Below are positions 43,527 to 52,198 of a stretch of 64,000 nt of DNA, piece by piece (the stretch's first letter is position 1; each line of letters begins with the position of its first letter). A program made the position numbers and the translations under genes. Below the pieces are notes generated by a model that worked only from the letters and a program-made list of their open reading frames with translations, was not told the DNA's origin and ran no database searches. Origin of the DNA: Scybalosoma faecavium (lineage in GTDB: Bacteria; Bacillota; Clostridia; Christensenellales; Christensenellaceae); NCBI GenBank assembly GCA_018716135.1, contig DVKG01000010.1:11817-75816 (forward strand), given 5' to 3'.

Positions 43527-44984
43527 CTATGCTAGCACATTTATGTTAAGTATTCTCGGATCTTCCGGACCGGTCATGGAGCAGCCCTTTGATTTGGCAT
43601 ACTCGATGTATTGTATAATTTCGTCTGTGATACGCTCGCCGGGGGCTAAGATGGGTATTCCGGGAGGATAGCACATAATAAACTCGCTGCAAACGCGGCC
43701 TACGCTTGTTTCGAGCGGCAGACTTTCTTTTTTTGCGTAGAACGCTTCCTGCGGACTGATGACGACTTCCGGCGGAAGGTATTCCTGACTCAGGAGACCG
43801 GCGCTGGTTTTTTGGTATCTGCGTCTGATCTCTGCGAGCGCGCTGACGAGACGCTCGAGCTCCTGCATTCTGTCGCCTATGGAGAGATATGCAAGAATAT
43901 TGCCGATATCGCCGAATTCAATCTGTATATCGTATTCGTCGCGGAGCAGGTCGTATACCTCAATTCCCGCTAGCCCTATGTCTCGGGTATGCACGCTTAG
44001 CTTAGTGGCGTCGAAGTCGAATATGGAATCGTGGTTTATCAGCTCTCGTCCGAAAGCATAGTAGCCTCCGATAGCATTGATTTCATCACGAGCGTAGTCT
44101 GCCATCTCTACGACCTTTGCAAAAATTTCTTTACCGCGCTGAGCTAGATTGCGACGGCTTATATCCAGGCTGGACATTAAAAGATAACTGCCGGACGTGG
44201 TCTGCGTAAGGTTTATGATTTGGCGGACGTATCCATCGTGGATGTTAGGACCGACGAGAAGAAGGCTGGATTGAGTCAAACTTCCTCCGCTTTTGTGCAT
44301 AGATACGGCCGCCATATCAGCGCCTGCGGCCATTGCGGAGATAGGCATGTTGTCTCCGAAATAGAAGTGTGTGCCGTGCGCCTCGTCAGAAAGACAGTAC
44401 ATGCCGGCGGCGTGCGCCATTTTTACTATTTCTTTTAAGTCGCTGCAAATGCCGTAGTATGTAGGATTATTAACAAGAACTGCTACTGCGTCGGGATTCT
44501 CCGCTATTGCTTTAGCTACCTGTTCTCGTTTCATGCCGAGAGATATGCCTAACTTTATATCTACTTCGGGATTGACGTATATCGGAATTGCACCGCAGAG
44601 CACAAGTGCGTTTATTACGCTCCTGTGTACATTGCGCGGCAAAATGATCTTATCTCCGCGCTTACATGTGGATAAAATCATTGTTTGAACTGAGCTTGTT
44701 GTACCGCCTACCATCAAAAATGCGTGAGCTGCTCCGAAAGCGTCGGCAGCAAGATCTTCTGCTTCGCCTATGACAGAGACGGGATGGCAGAGGTTATCCA
44801 AGGGTTTCATGCTGTTTACGTCAATGGAGACGCATTGTTCGCCTAAGAAAGCGGCGAGCTCAGGGTTTCCTCGGCCTCGCTTGTGACCTGGGACATCAAA
44901 CGGAACTACTCGCATTTGGCGAAACTGTTGCAGCGCTTCGTATATTGGAGCTTGAGTTTGATCTAAGTGCTTTTTATTCTGCAT
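43527..44984 (-). CDS. speA: Arginine decarboxylase (Orn/Lys/Arg decarboxylase family, fold type I)
   Basis: A 485-residue PLP decarboxylase of the short Firmicute type. PFDVPGHKRGRGN at the N-terminus, SDEAHGTHFYF, and the PLP lysine in AVSMHKSGGSLTQSS are visible. Genomic context with agmatinase makes arginine the probable substrate. The ATG at 44984 has GAGGTGG upstream; the longer frame start lies within the attenuator. It is the first gene of the operon, behind a long leader. Confidence 0.9.
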   Translation of the reverse strand: MQNKKHLDQTQAPIYEALQQFRQMRVVPFDVPGHKRGRGNPELAAFLGEQCVSIDVNSMKPLDNLCHPVSVIGEAEDLAADAFGAAHAFLMVGGTTSSVQTMILSTCKRGDKIILPRNVHRSVINALVLCGAIPIYVNPEVDIKLGISLGMKREQVAKAIAENPDAVAVLVNNPTYYGICSDLKEIVKMAHAAGMYCLSDEAHGTHFYFGDNMPISAMAAGADMAAVSMHKSGGSLTQSSLLLVGPNIHDGYVRQIINLTQTTSGSYLLMSSLDISRRNLAQRGKEIFAKVVEMADYARDEINAIGGYYAFGRELINHDSIFDFDATKLSVHTRDIGLAGIEVYDLLRDEYDIQIEFGDIGNILAYLSIGDRMQELERLVSALAEIRRRYQKTSAGLLSQEYLPPEVVISPQEAFYAKKESLPLETSVGRVCSEFIMCYPPGIPILAPGERITDEIIQYIEYAKSKGCSMTGPEDPRILNINVLA

Positions 44985-45008
44985 ATTCTTTCCACCTCTT
45001 GTAGAAAA

Positions 45009-45042
45009 CAAAAAACGTAAGCTGTAAATACACAACTTACGT
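45009..45042 (-). terminator. Attenuator terminator before speA
   Basis: Minus-strand ACGTAAG and CTTACGT pair around a 14-base loop, followed by T6 and then the speA ribosome site. ACGTAA in the leader at 45243-45248 is complementary to TTACGT of its 3' arm, a possible antiterminator. Confidence 0.75.
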
Positions 45043-45425
45043 CTATCCTTACTTAGTAAATAACGGCAGTTAAAATTGAGTTAAAGCCGATAAAATATAC
45101 CCCTCTCCTCCCGGAAATCAAGTAACACATTAAAAACATGAGCCGGATATCTTCTGTGGGTATATAAAAATAGAAGGATGATATGGCATACAGAGTTTAT
45201 ATAGCAAAAACTTTTACTACTCTTATTGACCGTTTCACAAGTTTACGTAATTACGCAATACAGGTTATAAAGTAACCAACTTATAAAATTTGAGCTTCTA
45301 ACTCAATCAATAAGGCGGAAACCGCCTATCGGCAGTGGACCCGGCTGTCCGTATGGCCTTAACTTCTATCGTGAAGTGGTCCGAAAATATTTGCTTGGAC
45401 AACTCTTATGCGTTTCTGAGCATCC
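45043..45425 (-). promoter_or_regulatory. Long structured leader of the polyamine operon
   Basis: About 380 bases between the predicted start point (near 45425) and the attenuator. GGACC (45378-45382) and GGTCC (45337-45341) enclose two hairpins, ACTTC-GAAGT and GGC-GCC, making a three-way junction. GCC-GATA-GGC, GGCGG-TTT-CCGCC, TTGAG-CTCAA and GGTTA-TAACC hairpins follow. It is not a riboswitch class I recognise. A 28-codon frame (MFLMCYLISGRRG) lies in the 3' part but lacks a good ribosome site. Confidence 0.6.
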
Positions 45426-45431
45426 AGATAA

Positions 45432-45461
45432 ATTATACACTATTTTTAGAAATTATGTCAA
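45432..45461 (-). promoter_or_regulatory. Promoter of the polyamine operon
   Basis: TTGACA (45456-45461) and TATAAT (45432-45437) on the minus strand are 18 bases apart, both perfect hexamers. Confidence 0.8.
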
Positions 45462-45994
45462 TACTAGCCGTTGATTTTTATACTTAAAATTTATCATTTT
45501 CTGCAAATAGCTTGTAAAATTTGATACTCGCCATCGCCGCTGGAAATATGAAAGTGAACCTGCGGGCAAGGCTGCTGTATTTTTAGATTTTTGTGTGACA
45601 AATCCCATTTCTCCCAGATAAGACAAAAATGCCATTTGATAAGATTACAGCATTTTTCAATAAAGCTTTTCCCCATAAATAAAGGAGAGCGCACATGGCG
45701 AAGGCGTTTCATTATGGCATAAATCCAAAACGGCATTTGGACGAAATGTCAAATTCGGCAGGCGCGCATTTGTAAATGCGAACGCCCTCTTTATGGATAG
45801 AAGCGGCATTAATTGAACGCATAGAAGAGCGTAATGGTGTTTATATATTTAAAAGCCGCTGCAGCTTTTGGATTAGGGAGCTATGAATAAGAATTGGAGG
45901 ATATTGGCAAACGGAGGCAATGAGTTGAAACAGTCCTATTCACAGCGCTGAGTGATTAGAGAAAGCGGAGGGAAAATCCCCTCCGCATAGCTTA
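45462..45994. other. Gene-poor stretch with short remnants
   Basis: No long gene is visible. A plus-strand 26-codon frame at 45695-45775 has AAAGGAG before its ATG (MAKAFHYGINPKRHLDEM), and near 45920 GGAGG is followed by very short frames. These look like starts of lost genes. No RNA or mobile element is recognised. Confidence 0.4.
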
Positions 45995-45995
45995 T

Positions 45996-48650
45996 TTATC
46001 GAGCTATTAACTTTTTTATTGCTTTTGTCATTTCTACTTGGATGATAGAGAGCAAGACTAGTCCTGCCACTACCAACCACTGCGTGCCGGAAAGCAGAGT
46101 GAGCCGAAATGCGCTTTGCAAGGCTGGGACAAAGAGAATGCAAAGCATGAGCAAAAGCGATACCGCGAACGAAATAAACAGCCACGGGTTTTTGCCTTCG
46201 GATCGTATCCAAATCGGCTCCGTATTGGAACGTTGGTTGAAGGCGCGCAGCATCTGCGAGAAAGCCAAAGTACAGAAAGCCATGGTCTGCCCTTCGGCGT
46301 GGCTCCCCATGCTTGCGCCTATCCAGTAAGCCGCGATTGTCATAGCGGACACGAAAATACCCTGAGTCACAACTCGGCGTATCAAATCTTTTTCAAACAG
46401 AGTGCCTGATTTGATAGGCTTATGTTTCATGATATTTTTGCTGGCCGGCTCAACGCCCAGCGCCAGCGCAGGCAGCGTGGCAGTGGCAAGGTTCACCCAC
46501 AGGATATGGACGGCCAAAAGCGGCGCATCCCAGTTGAAAACAGTCGCCGTGAATAGCGTAGCAATCTCTGCGATATTGCCAACCAGAAGAAATTGAATCA
46601 CTTTCTGAATGTTGCGGTATACTCGTCGACCCTCCTTGATTGCGTAGGCGATAGTGGTAAAACTGTCGTCAAGAAGAATCATGTCGGAGGCATCCTTGGC
46701 AACATCCGTGCCGGTGACACCCATTGCCACACCAATATCCGCCGCTTTGAGAGCGGGGGAATCATTTACACCGTCGCCCGTCATGGCGGCCACCTCGCCG
46801 GAACGCTTGAGGCTCTGGATAATGCGCAGCTTGTCGGCAGGCGATACTCGGGCAAAGACCGCGGCCGTTTTGACTGCTTTATCAAGCTCCTCATCTGTCA
46901 TTGAATTCAGCTCGTCGCCTGAAATTACTGTATTGCCTTTGCGGTAAATCCCAAGTTCCTTTGCAATGGCCAAAGCTGTTATCTTGTGGTCGCCTGTAAT
47001 CATGATTGTGCGGATACCCGCCGCCAGACAAGTCTGCACCGATTCAGCCACCTCTTTTCGGGGAGGGTCGATCATGCCGACCGCGCCAATGAAAGTCATA
47101 TCAAACTCTACATTGTCTTCGTCTTCCATAGGGAGGGCGGAGAGCTTTTTCATGGCAAAACCCAGCACACGCAGGGCACTTTCCGACATATTGAGGCAGA
47201 GTTTTGCAATGTTGCTTTTGTCCGCTTCGGTAATCGTCCGTACCCCCTGAGCGGTTAAAATATGCGTGCAAAGGGGAAGCATTTCATCCACCGCGCCTTT
47301 GGTATAAGCCGTCAAATTCCCCTCAATTTGGTGAACCGTTGTCATACGTTTTCGGTCAGAGTCGAAGGGCTGTTCAAAAATACGCGGATACTCTGATTCC
47401 AACGATTCGTGGTTTATTCCAAATGTTTTCGCCATGCAGATAAGCGCGCCCTCGGTGGGGTCGCCGATAATTTCGCCTTTTCGGTCAGGGTCGAGGCTCG
47501 CGTCGTTACAAAGAGCCGCCGCATAGACAAGCTCTTTATAGACAGCCGAGTGCTGTTCGGCAGCGGCTTTCACCGGCGTTGCCCGACCGGACTTAAAATC
47601 TCCGTTGATTGCGATTTGAGTTACAGTCATTTTATTTAAAGTCAGCGTACCTGTTTTGTCAGAGCAGATGACCGTGGCGCTTCCCAGCGTTTCCACGGCG
47701 GGCAGCTTGCGGATGAGGGCGTTCTTCTTTGCCATTCTCTGTACGCCCAGCGCCATCACGATGGTTGCTGTAGCTGGCAGGCCCTCCGGAATAATGGAGA
47801 TCGCCAGCGAGATTGCCACTAGGAATTGTGGAACCAGCGGGCGTTGATGCAGCGCTCCGATAATAAAAATTAGGACGCATATGATTAGCCCCACGACGGT
47901 CAGCGTCTTGCCGACAGCATTCAGTTTTTGCTTGAGTGGAGTATCCAATTCATCCTGATTGTCGAGCATACCTGCGATGTTACCTACCTCAGTATTCATA
48001 CCTGTGGTGACCACCACGCCGGTGGCGCGGCCATAGGTAACGATTGAGGAAGTATAAACCATATTGCTGCGGTCGCCAAGCGCGCAGTCTTCCGGCAGCA
48101 GTTCGTCTGCATCCTTCTCCGAGGGTACGGATTCACCGGTTAGGGAAGCTTCTTGTACTTTCAGGTTTGCGGAATATATGAGGCGCATATCGGCGGGAAC
48201 CATGTCGCCGTCCCCGAGAAACACCACGTCGCCCACCACCAGCTCGCTGGCCGGGACTATGCTTTCTTCCCCCTGCCTCAGAACGCGAGCCGTAGGGGCG
48301 CTCATGCTGCGCAGGGCTTCCAGCGAGGATTGCGCTTTTTTCTCCTGCACAATTCCTATTACCGCATTGATTACCACGATTGTGAAAATAACTGCCGCTT
48401 CTGTCCATTCCTGCAATACGGCGGAAAATACCGCCGCGCCGATCAGAATGAGAACCATAGGATCGACAATCTGAACTTTAAGCATTTTAAAAATAGTTTT
48501 CGGCGGTTTCGAACGCAGTTCATTGCGCCCATTTTTTCTTAGCCTTTCGGACGCCTCGGTATCGCTCAATCCTTTTTCAGAGGTGTGTATTGCTTCATAT
48601 ACCTCGTCAAGTCTTTGCGCGTGCCAAGGCACCTGTCTGTGATTATCCAT
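45996..48650 (-). CDS. Ca2+-type P-type ATPase (P2A, SERCA/PMR1-like)
   Basis: An 884-residue P-type ATPase. In order: N-terminal cation ATPase domain (VPWHAQRLDEVYEAI), LTGESVPSEKD, membrane motif IPEGLPATATIVMALGVQRMAKKNALIRKLPAVETLG, phosphorylation site CSDKTGTLTLNKMTVTQ, hinge TGDGVNDSPALKAADIGVAMG, and six C-terminal helices with NLATATLPALALGVEPA. This is the Ca2+-exporting class, although some relatives move other ions. ATG 48650 starts the standard N-terminus; ribosome site is weak (GGAG at 14 bases). A leader peptide and attenuator precede it. Confidence 0.9.
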   Translation of the reverse strand: MDNHRQVPWHAQRLDEVYEAIHTSEKGLSDTEASERLRKNGRNELRSKPPKTIFKMLKVQIVDPMVLILIGAAVFSAVLQEWTEAAVIFTIVVINAVIGIVQEKKAQSSLEALRSMSAPTARVLRQGEESIVPASELVVGDVVFLGDGDMVPADMRLIYSANLKVQEASLTGESVPSEKDADELLPEDCALGDRSNMVYTSSIVTYGRATGVVVTTGMNTEVGNIAGMLDNQDELDTPLKQKLNAVGKTLTVVGLIICVLIFIIGALHQRPLVPQFLVAISLAISIIPEGLPATATIVMALGVQRMAKKNALIRKLPAVETLGSATVICSDKTGTLTLNKMTVTQIAINGDFKSGRATPVKAAAEQHSAVYKELVYAAALCNDASLDPDRKGEIIGDPTEGALICMAKTFGINHESLESEYPRIFEQPFDSDRKRMTTVHQIEGNLTAYTKGAVDEMLPLCTHILTAQGVRTITEADKSNIAKLCLNMSESALRVLGFAMKKLSALPMEDEDNVEFDMTFIGAVGMIDPPRKEVAESVQTCLAAGIRTIMITGDHKITALAIAKELGIYRKGNTVISGDELNSMTDEELDKAVKTAAVFARVSPADKLRIIQSLKRSGEVAAMTGDGVNDSPALKAADIGVAMGVTGTDVAKDASDMILLDDSFTTIAYAIKEGRRVYRNIQKVIQFLLVGNIAEIATLFTATVFNWDAPLLAVHILWVNLATATLPALALGVEPASKNIMKHKPIKSGTLFEKDLIRRVVTQGIFVSAMTIAAYWIGASMGSHAEGQTMAFCTLAFSQMLRAFNQRSNTEPIWIRSEGKNPWLFISFAVSLLLMLCILFVPALQSAFRLTLLSGTQWLVVAGLVLLSIIQVEMTKAIKKLIAR

Positions 48651-48724
48651 ATAGGACAGACCACTCCTTTCTTTGATTAAAATTTTATATTCTGACCGCC
48701 GATAGGCGGAGGTCAGCGAAAAAA

Positions 48725-48775
48725 CACAAAAAGGCATAACCTACATTCTATAAAATAAAGAACGTAGGCTATGCC
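48725..48775 (-). terminator. Attenuator terminator in the Ca2+-type ATPase leader
   Basis: Minus-strand GGCATAGCCTACGTTC and GAATGTAGGTTATGCC pair over 16 positions (G-T pairs included) around an 11-base loop and are followed by T5, then GTGTTTTTT. It lies 75 bases before the ATPase start. Confidence 0.85.
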
Positions 48776-48849
48776 TATGTATAAAAATTGAATTTGCAAT
48801 TATTGTTTAAGCTATATCGTTCAGCGTCGCTACTGTCGGCGTCGTCCAT
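48775..48849 (-). CDS. Acidic leader peptide before the Ca2+-type ATPase
   Basis: A 24-codon frame starting MDDADSSDAERYSL, with five acidic residues in the first ten. Its stop codon touches the 5' arm of the terminator, so a ribosome reaching the end would block the hairpin. AGGAAAGG lies about 14 bases upstream, a loose but usable site. Acidic nascent chains are known to destabilise ribosomes at low Mg2+ (MgtL upstream of mgtA in enterobacteria); the parallel is inference. Confidence 0.5.
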   Translation of the reverse strand: MDDADSSDAERYSLNNNCKFNFYT

Positions 48850-48889
48850 AATTCCAGTTTAATTCCTTTCCTCAAATATATTTTTTATC

Positions 48890-48918
48890 ATTATACGAGG
48901 TGTTCCCTGTAGAGTCAA
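48890..48918 (-). promoter_or_regulatory. Promoter of the Ca2+-type ATPase leader
   Basis: TTGACT (48913-48918) and TATAAT (48890-48895) are 17 bases apart. The transcript starts near 48883, giving a leader of about 233 bases. Confidence 0.8.
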
Positions 48919-48949
48919 CATTACAACAATACAATTTGCAAATTATTCA

Positions 48950-49260
48950 TATCTTACGTTCGGATATTGTTAAAGCAGTTTGGCTTTAAATTTTGCAGAA
49001 AAGCATCGCTTTTCCATTTTCCGTCTGTGGTGTGTAAGCTGCTGCTCATCGTAACAAAACGAAGATATAATCAACGCCGAATGCTTGACGGTAGTTATAC
49101 GACGGAGGTCAATTTAACCTGCGGGGATTGCGAGGAGCCTTTCGAGCGGGCATAAAACAAAGTAAGCGTGAGCCGCAAAGGTTCCCGCTAAATTGTGTTC
49201 TATATGGGATATGAGGCGCTGGCTGGCGAGGAACACTTTACTGCCAAGCTCGCTGAAAAC
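48950..49260 (+). other. Probable remnant coding sequence
   Basis: Broken frames contain protein-like pieces: a Cys-pair segment YTTEVNLTCGDCEEPFE near 49100-49150 and, after stops, FYMGYEALAGEEHFTAKL near 49200-49250. They look like a decayed gene. I do not recognise the family. Confidence 0.3.
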
Positions 49261-49262
49261 AA

Positions 49263-49299
49263 AAAAGCCCGGAAAGCCGGAATATCATATTTTCCGGGC
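49263..49299 (-). terminator. Second terminator after tRNA-Pro
   Basis: On the minus strand GCCCGGAAA and TTTCCGGGC pair around 15 bases, followed by T6. Confidence 0.7.
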
Positions 49300-49307
49300 A
49301 TAGATAC

Positions 49308-49335
49308 AAAAACAGCCTTCCAAATCGGAAGGCTG
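49308..49335 (-). terminator. Terminator of tRNA-Pro
   Basis: CAGCCTTCC and GGAAGGCTG pair perfectly around a five-base loop, with T5 following on the minus strand. Confidence 0.85.
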
Positions 49336-49362
49336 TTTTGTATTAAAGTTTGTCCCTTAATA

Positions 49363-49439
<77 letters not shown>

Positions 49440-49642
49440 CAAAAGCTGACTAGATAATTATAAACGCTTTTACAAAAAAATGCAATACTTTTTAGCGAAA
49501 ATATTGCACTTTTTTGTTTTAGCGCCGAATAGGGGGCTGCAGGAATAATGATGTGATTGGCAGACTATTCAATACCCTCTTTAGAGGGTTAGCGCTTCAT
49601 CCGACGGTTTTGATTAACGAAAGGTGTGCTGGATGGAAATAA

Positions 49643-52084
49643 TCAAGTTTTTAATTCGCATTCTGCGAGAGGCAGTATTTTATAGTCAAGTATTTTTTCT
49701 TCTGCATCAGCACTTATAAGCAGAAGAACAGAATCGTCACCATAGAATAAATTTGATGCGCAATATAAATCTGACGAAGCGCTTATATTTGAAAACGAGG
49801 CTTTGTCCGAATTATAGATGGCATCTATCGTTTCAAGATCTGAGTTCAGGTCTATGTCTCCGGTAAAGAACTCTTTACACAACATATATCTGGAATCGAC
49901 GATGTTCATACCCGGAAAATATACCGTGCTGGAATCGGAGTCTATATCGTATGTTCTGTAGGGCTGTTCTGTCCACCATGTGAATTTGCTCTGGGATTCA
50001 GAAGGGGAAGGTGAGGGCGCTGAGCTTGGTGTTGCCTCCGCCGTAGGTTTAGAAGTTGTTTCGTCAATCTGCTTAATGTCGCAGAAGCTGTAAGTCACTC
50101 CCCGAACAAATGTTCCGTTTTCGTCTATCTCCAGTATACTAAAGCCGTTAAATTCGGAATCGTCTGCGCTGTTGTTTAAACTGCCTATTTGTATGTCGGA
50201 ACCGGAAACCATGCCGTTATTGAGCAATGCGTTGTCGTAGGTTAGAAACGTAGAGATGCTTTCGGATGTTATATTATTGTCCGTTATCTGTTCCTCTATG
50301 TAGATGAGCCTGTTCCCTGCTGAGCACGTCTTGATATAAGGTATGTGCAGAGAATTTCCCGTGTTTCTAAGATATAGAACGGCGTTGTCAAGACATATTT
50401 TCTCTTGTTCACCGCTGCTCGCCGACGTCGGAGGGTCGATGCTTAGTGTGCCGCCTTGAAAATCGTCGGTGCTGTTTATGATTAGGGAAATATTTTTTGC
50501 ACCTTCAAAGGGTTTCTGAGTGCTGCTGTTTATAGCTAAAATCACACCGCGCTCCCCGATATATACGTCTGCAACCGCAGTTTTTTCTCCGTCTATGTAA
50601 AGTGTAAAATCTTTTTTTGAGGGCTGATAGTTGATGACAGTGCCGAACGAAATCATTACTGTGCTGTCGCCTATAATACTAGCCGATGTAGATTGAGGCA
50701 GACTTTGTTTGACTTTGCCGGATTGACCTGCGGCGATGGCGGCTGAGCCTGCCATTGTCCCGCTGATTCCGGCCGCTGCTGTTACATTGGCGCCCATTAC
50801 TGTGACTACGGTATCGTTTGCATTTGCGTATACTGTAGTCAAAGCGCCCTCGCCGGATATACTGTTCTTTGCTGCGTTGGAGTAATATTCCCGAACTGAC
50901 GCGCCCGAGGCTATATTGACGTGCGCATTAGCAGACGTGCTTTTTATTGTGTCTGCTGACGAATTAAGATTGAGAGAGCTGTTGCTTCCGCATATGTTTA
51001 TCTGTTTTAACTCGCTGTCAGTCGCTGTTACGGTGCAATCCCCGGACAAGGTGAGAGAAGGTATTTCACTGTTGTATATATCGAGAGTGCAGTCTTCGCC
51101 GGATGTGTTTATGTCCGTGTCTATCAGCAGACAAACTCCCTTGCATTTAAGAGCGTTTAGCTTCCCTCCGCTGTAAACTCTTATCTTGCTGTCGGTTATA
51201 TTTGCACTGTTCACCACTGTGCCGTCGTATATTCTAATCTCGGTGGCGCCTGTTTCAGAGCCGGAGATTATATTTTCGATTTTAGAATTTTTTAGGTAAA
51301 GATAACAGTCGGGGTAGACATACAGATTTTCTATGTCACAGTTAGATATGGTAACGTATCCGCCCGAGACGGAATCGCTTATTATAAAATTTTCTGCAAT
51401 GCCATACTGTATAGTTCTTTTATGTGTGCTTTGATCTAGGTCAGTGTCGTACATAGTTACAGTACCGACTATATCTCTTACTTTTACGGCTATAGACGCC
51501 GATTTGCGTGAATCGGCAGAATCAATGTATACTGTGGTGTCGCCGGGTTTTACTCCTGTTATCGTGCCGGAAGAATCGACTTTGGCAATACTGCTGTTTG
51601 CACTGCGGTATTTGACGTTTTTATTGCTGGAGTTTGACGGCGATAGAGTATATTTAATTTTGTAGGTTTGTTTTCTTGAAAGCGTGATCTCGGACTTCGC
51701 GGGTTTTATGCTGCTGACGGGCGTACCGACAGTCACGGTAACCTTATTGCTTGTAACACCGTCTGCTTTGCAGTATATGGTGGCTGTTCCGTTCTTTACT
51801 GCGCTGACTTTACCGGAGGAAGAGACGCTTGCAACCTTGGAATTTGATGTATACCATTTCAAAGTCTTGTTGGTTGCGTTGGAAGGAGACACAGTAGTTT
51901 TAAAAGTATAGACCGTGCCTTTGGATAAAGTCAGCGTACTGTATTTGGGTGTTGTGATTTTAACTGTCTTTACCTTGACTGTAACTGCTGAGACATTTGT
52001 TATAGATGACAACATAATAACACTTAAAACTGCAATAAACGACAATATAAGCGCTGCAATACGTAATGACTTCTTTGTATGCAT
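49643..52084 (-). CDS. Secreted protein with two Ig-like (BIG2) domains
   Basis: An 813-residue exported protein. A signal peptide covers about 1-33 (IAALILSFIAVLSVIMLSSI...VSA). Two bacterial Ig-like group 2 domains follow (about 36-118 and 120-203; LKWYTSNSKVASVSSSGKVSAVKNGTATIYC is typical). Residues about 205-430 are short repetitive turns (SGGYVTISNCDIENLYVYPD style) suggestive of a beta-solenoid. A Pro/Ser linker lies near 695-715. No LPXTG or membrane anchor is seen. It may bind surfaces or glycans; no enzymatic motif is evident. An operator shared with the WYL regulator overlaps its start point. Confidence 0.85.
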   Translation of the reverse strand: MHTKKSLRIAALILSFIAVLSVIMLSSITNVSAVTVKVKTVKITTPKYSTLTLSKGTVYTFKTTVSPSNATNKTLKWYTSNSKVASVSSSGKVSAVKNGTATIYCKADGVTSNKVTVTVGTPVSSIKPAKSEITLSRKQTYKIKYTLSPSNSSNKNVKYRSANSSIAKVDSSGTITGVKPGDTTVYIDSADSRKSASIAVKVRDIVGTVTMYDTDLDQSTHKRTIQYGIAENFIISDSVSGGYVTISNCDIENLYVYPDCYLYLKNSKIENIISGSETGATEIRIYDGTVVNSANITDSKIRVYSGGKLNALKCKGVCLLIDTDINTSGEDCTLDIYNSEIPSLTLSGDCTVTATDSELKQINICGSNSSLNLNSSADTIKSTSANAHVNIASGASVREYYSNAAKNSISGEGALTTVYANANDTVVTVMGANVTAAAGISGTMAGSAAIAAGQSGKVKQSLPQSTSASIIGDSTVMISFGTVINYQPSKKDFTLYIDGEKTAVADVYIGERGVILAINSSTQKPFEGAKNISLIINSTDDFQGGTLSIDPPTSASSGEQEKICLDNAVLYLRNTGNSLHIPYIKTCSAGNRLIYIEEQITDNNITSESISTFLTYDNALLNNGMVSGSDIQIGSLNNSADDSEFNGFSILEIDENGTFVRGVTYSFCDIKQIDETTSKPTAEATPSSAPSPSPSESQSKFTWWTEQPYRTYDIDSDSSTVYFPGMNIVDSRYMLCKEFFTGDIDLNSDLETIDAIYNSDKASFSNISASSDLYCASNLFYGDDSVLLLISADAEEKILDYKILPLAECELKT

Positions 52085-52121
52085 AATTTTCTCCTTAGTA
52101 TTATAAGTATTATATTATAAT

Positions 52122-52137
52122 GTACTATTAATCGTAC
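52122..52137. promoter_or_regulatory. Operator-like site at the Ig-protein promoter
   Basis: GTACTATTAATCGTAC: two GTAC blocks around a centre with TAAT. With flanks, it matches the site at 53238-53253 in 16 of 20 positions. It covers the expected transcription start (near 52133), which suits a repressor. Confidence 0.55.
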
Positions 52138-52139
52138 TC

Positions 52140-52169
52140 ATATTACCATGGAGTGAGTGTGATTGTCAA
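52140..52169 (-). promoter_or_regulatory. Promoter of the Ig-protein gene
   Basis: TTGACA (52164-52169) and TAATAT (52140-52145) are 18 bases apart on the minus strand. Confidence 0.6.
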
Positions 52170-52198
52170 CGTATACAGCAAAAGCAATTGAAGCAAAC

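Noticed and set aside
45305..45425. M-box, lysine or guanidine riboswitch before speA
   Set aside because: None of their conserved cores could be aligned by eye, so the leader is left unassigned.
45695..45775. 26-codon gene with a good ribosome site
   Set aside because: No family or membrane features, and it lies in a decayed stretch; noted only as a remnant.
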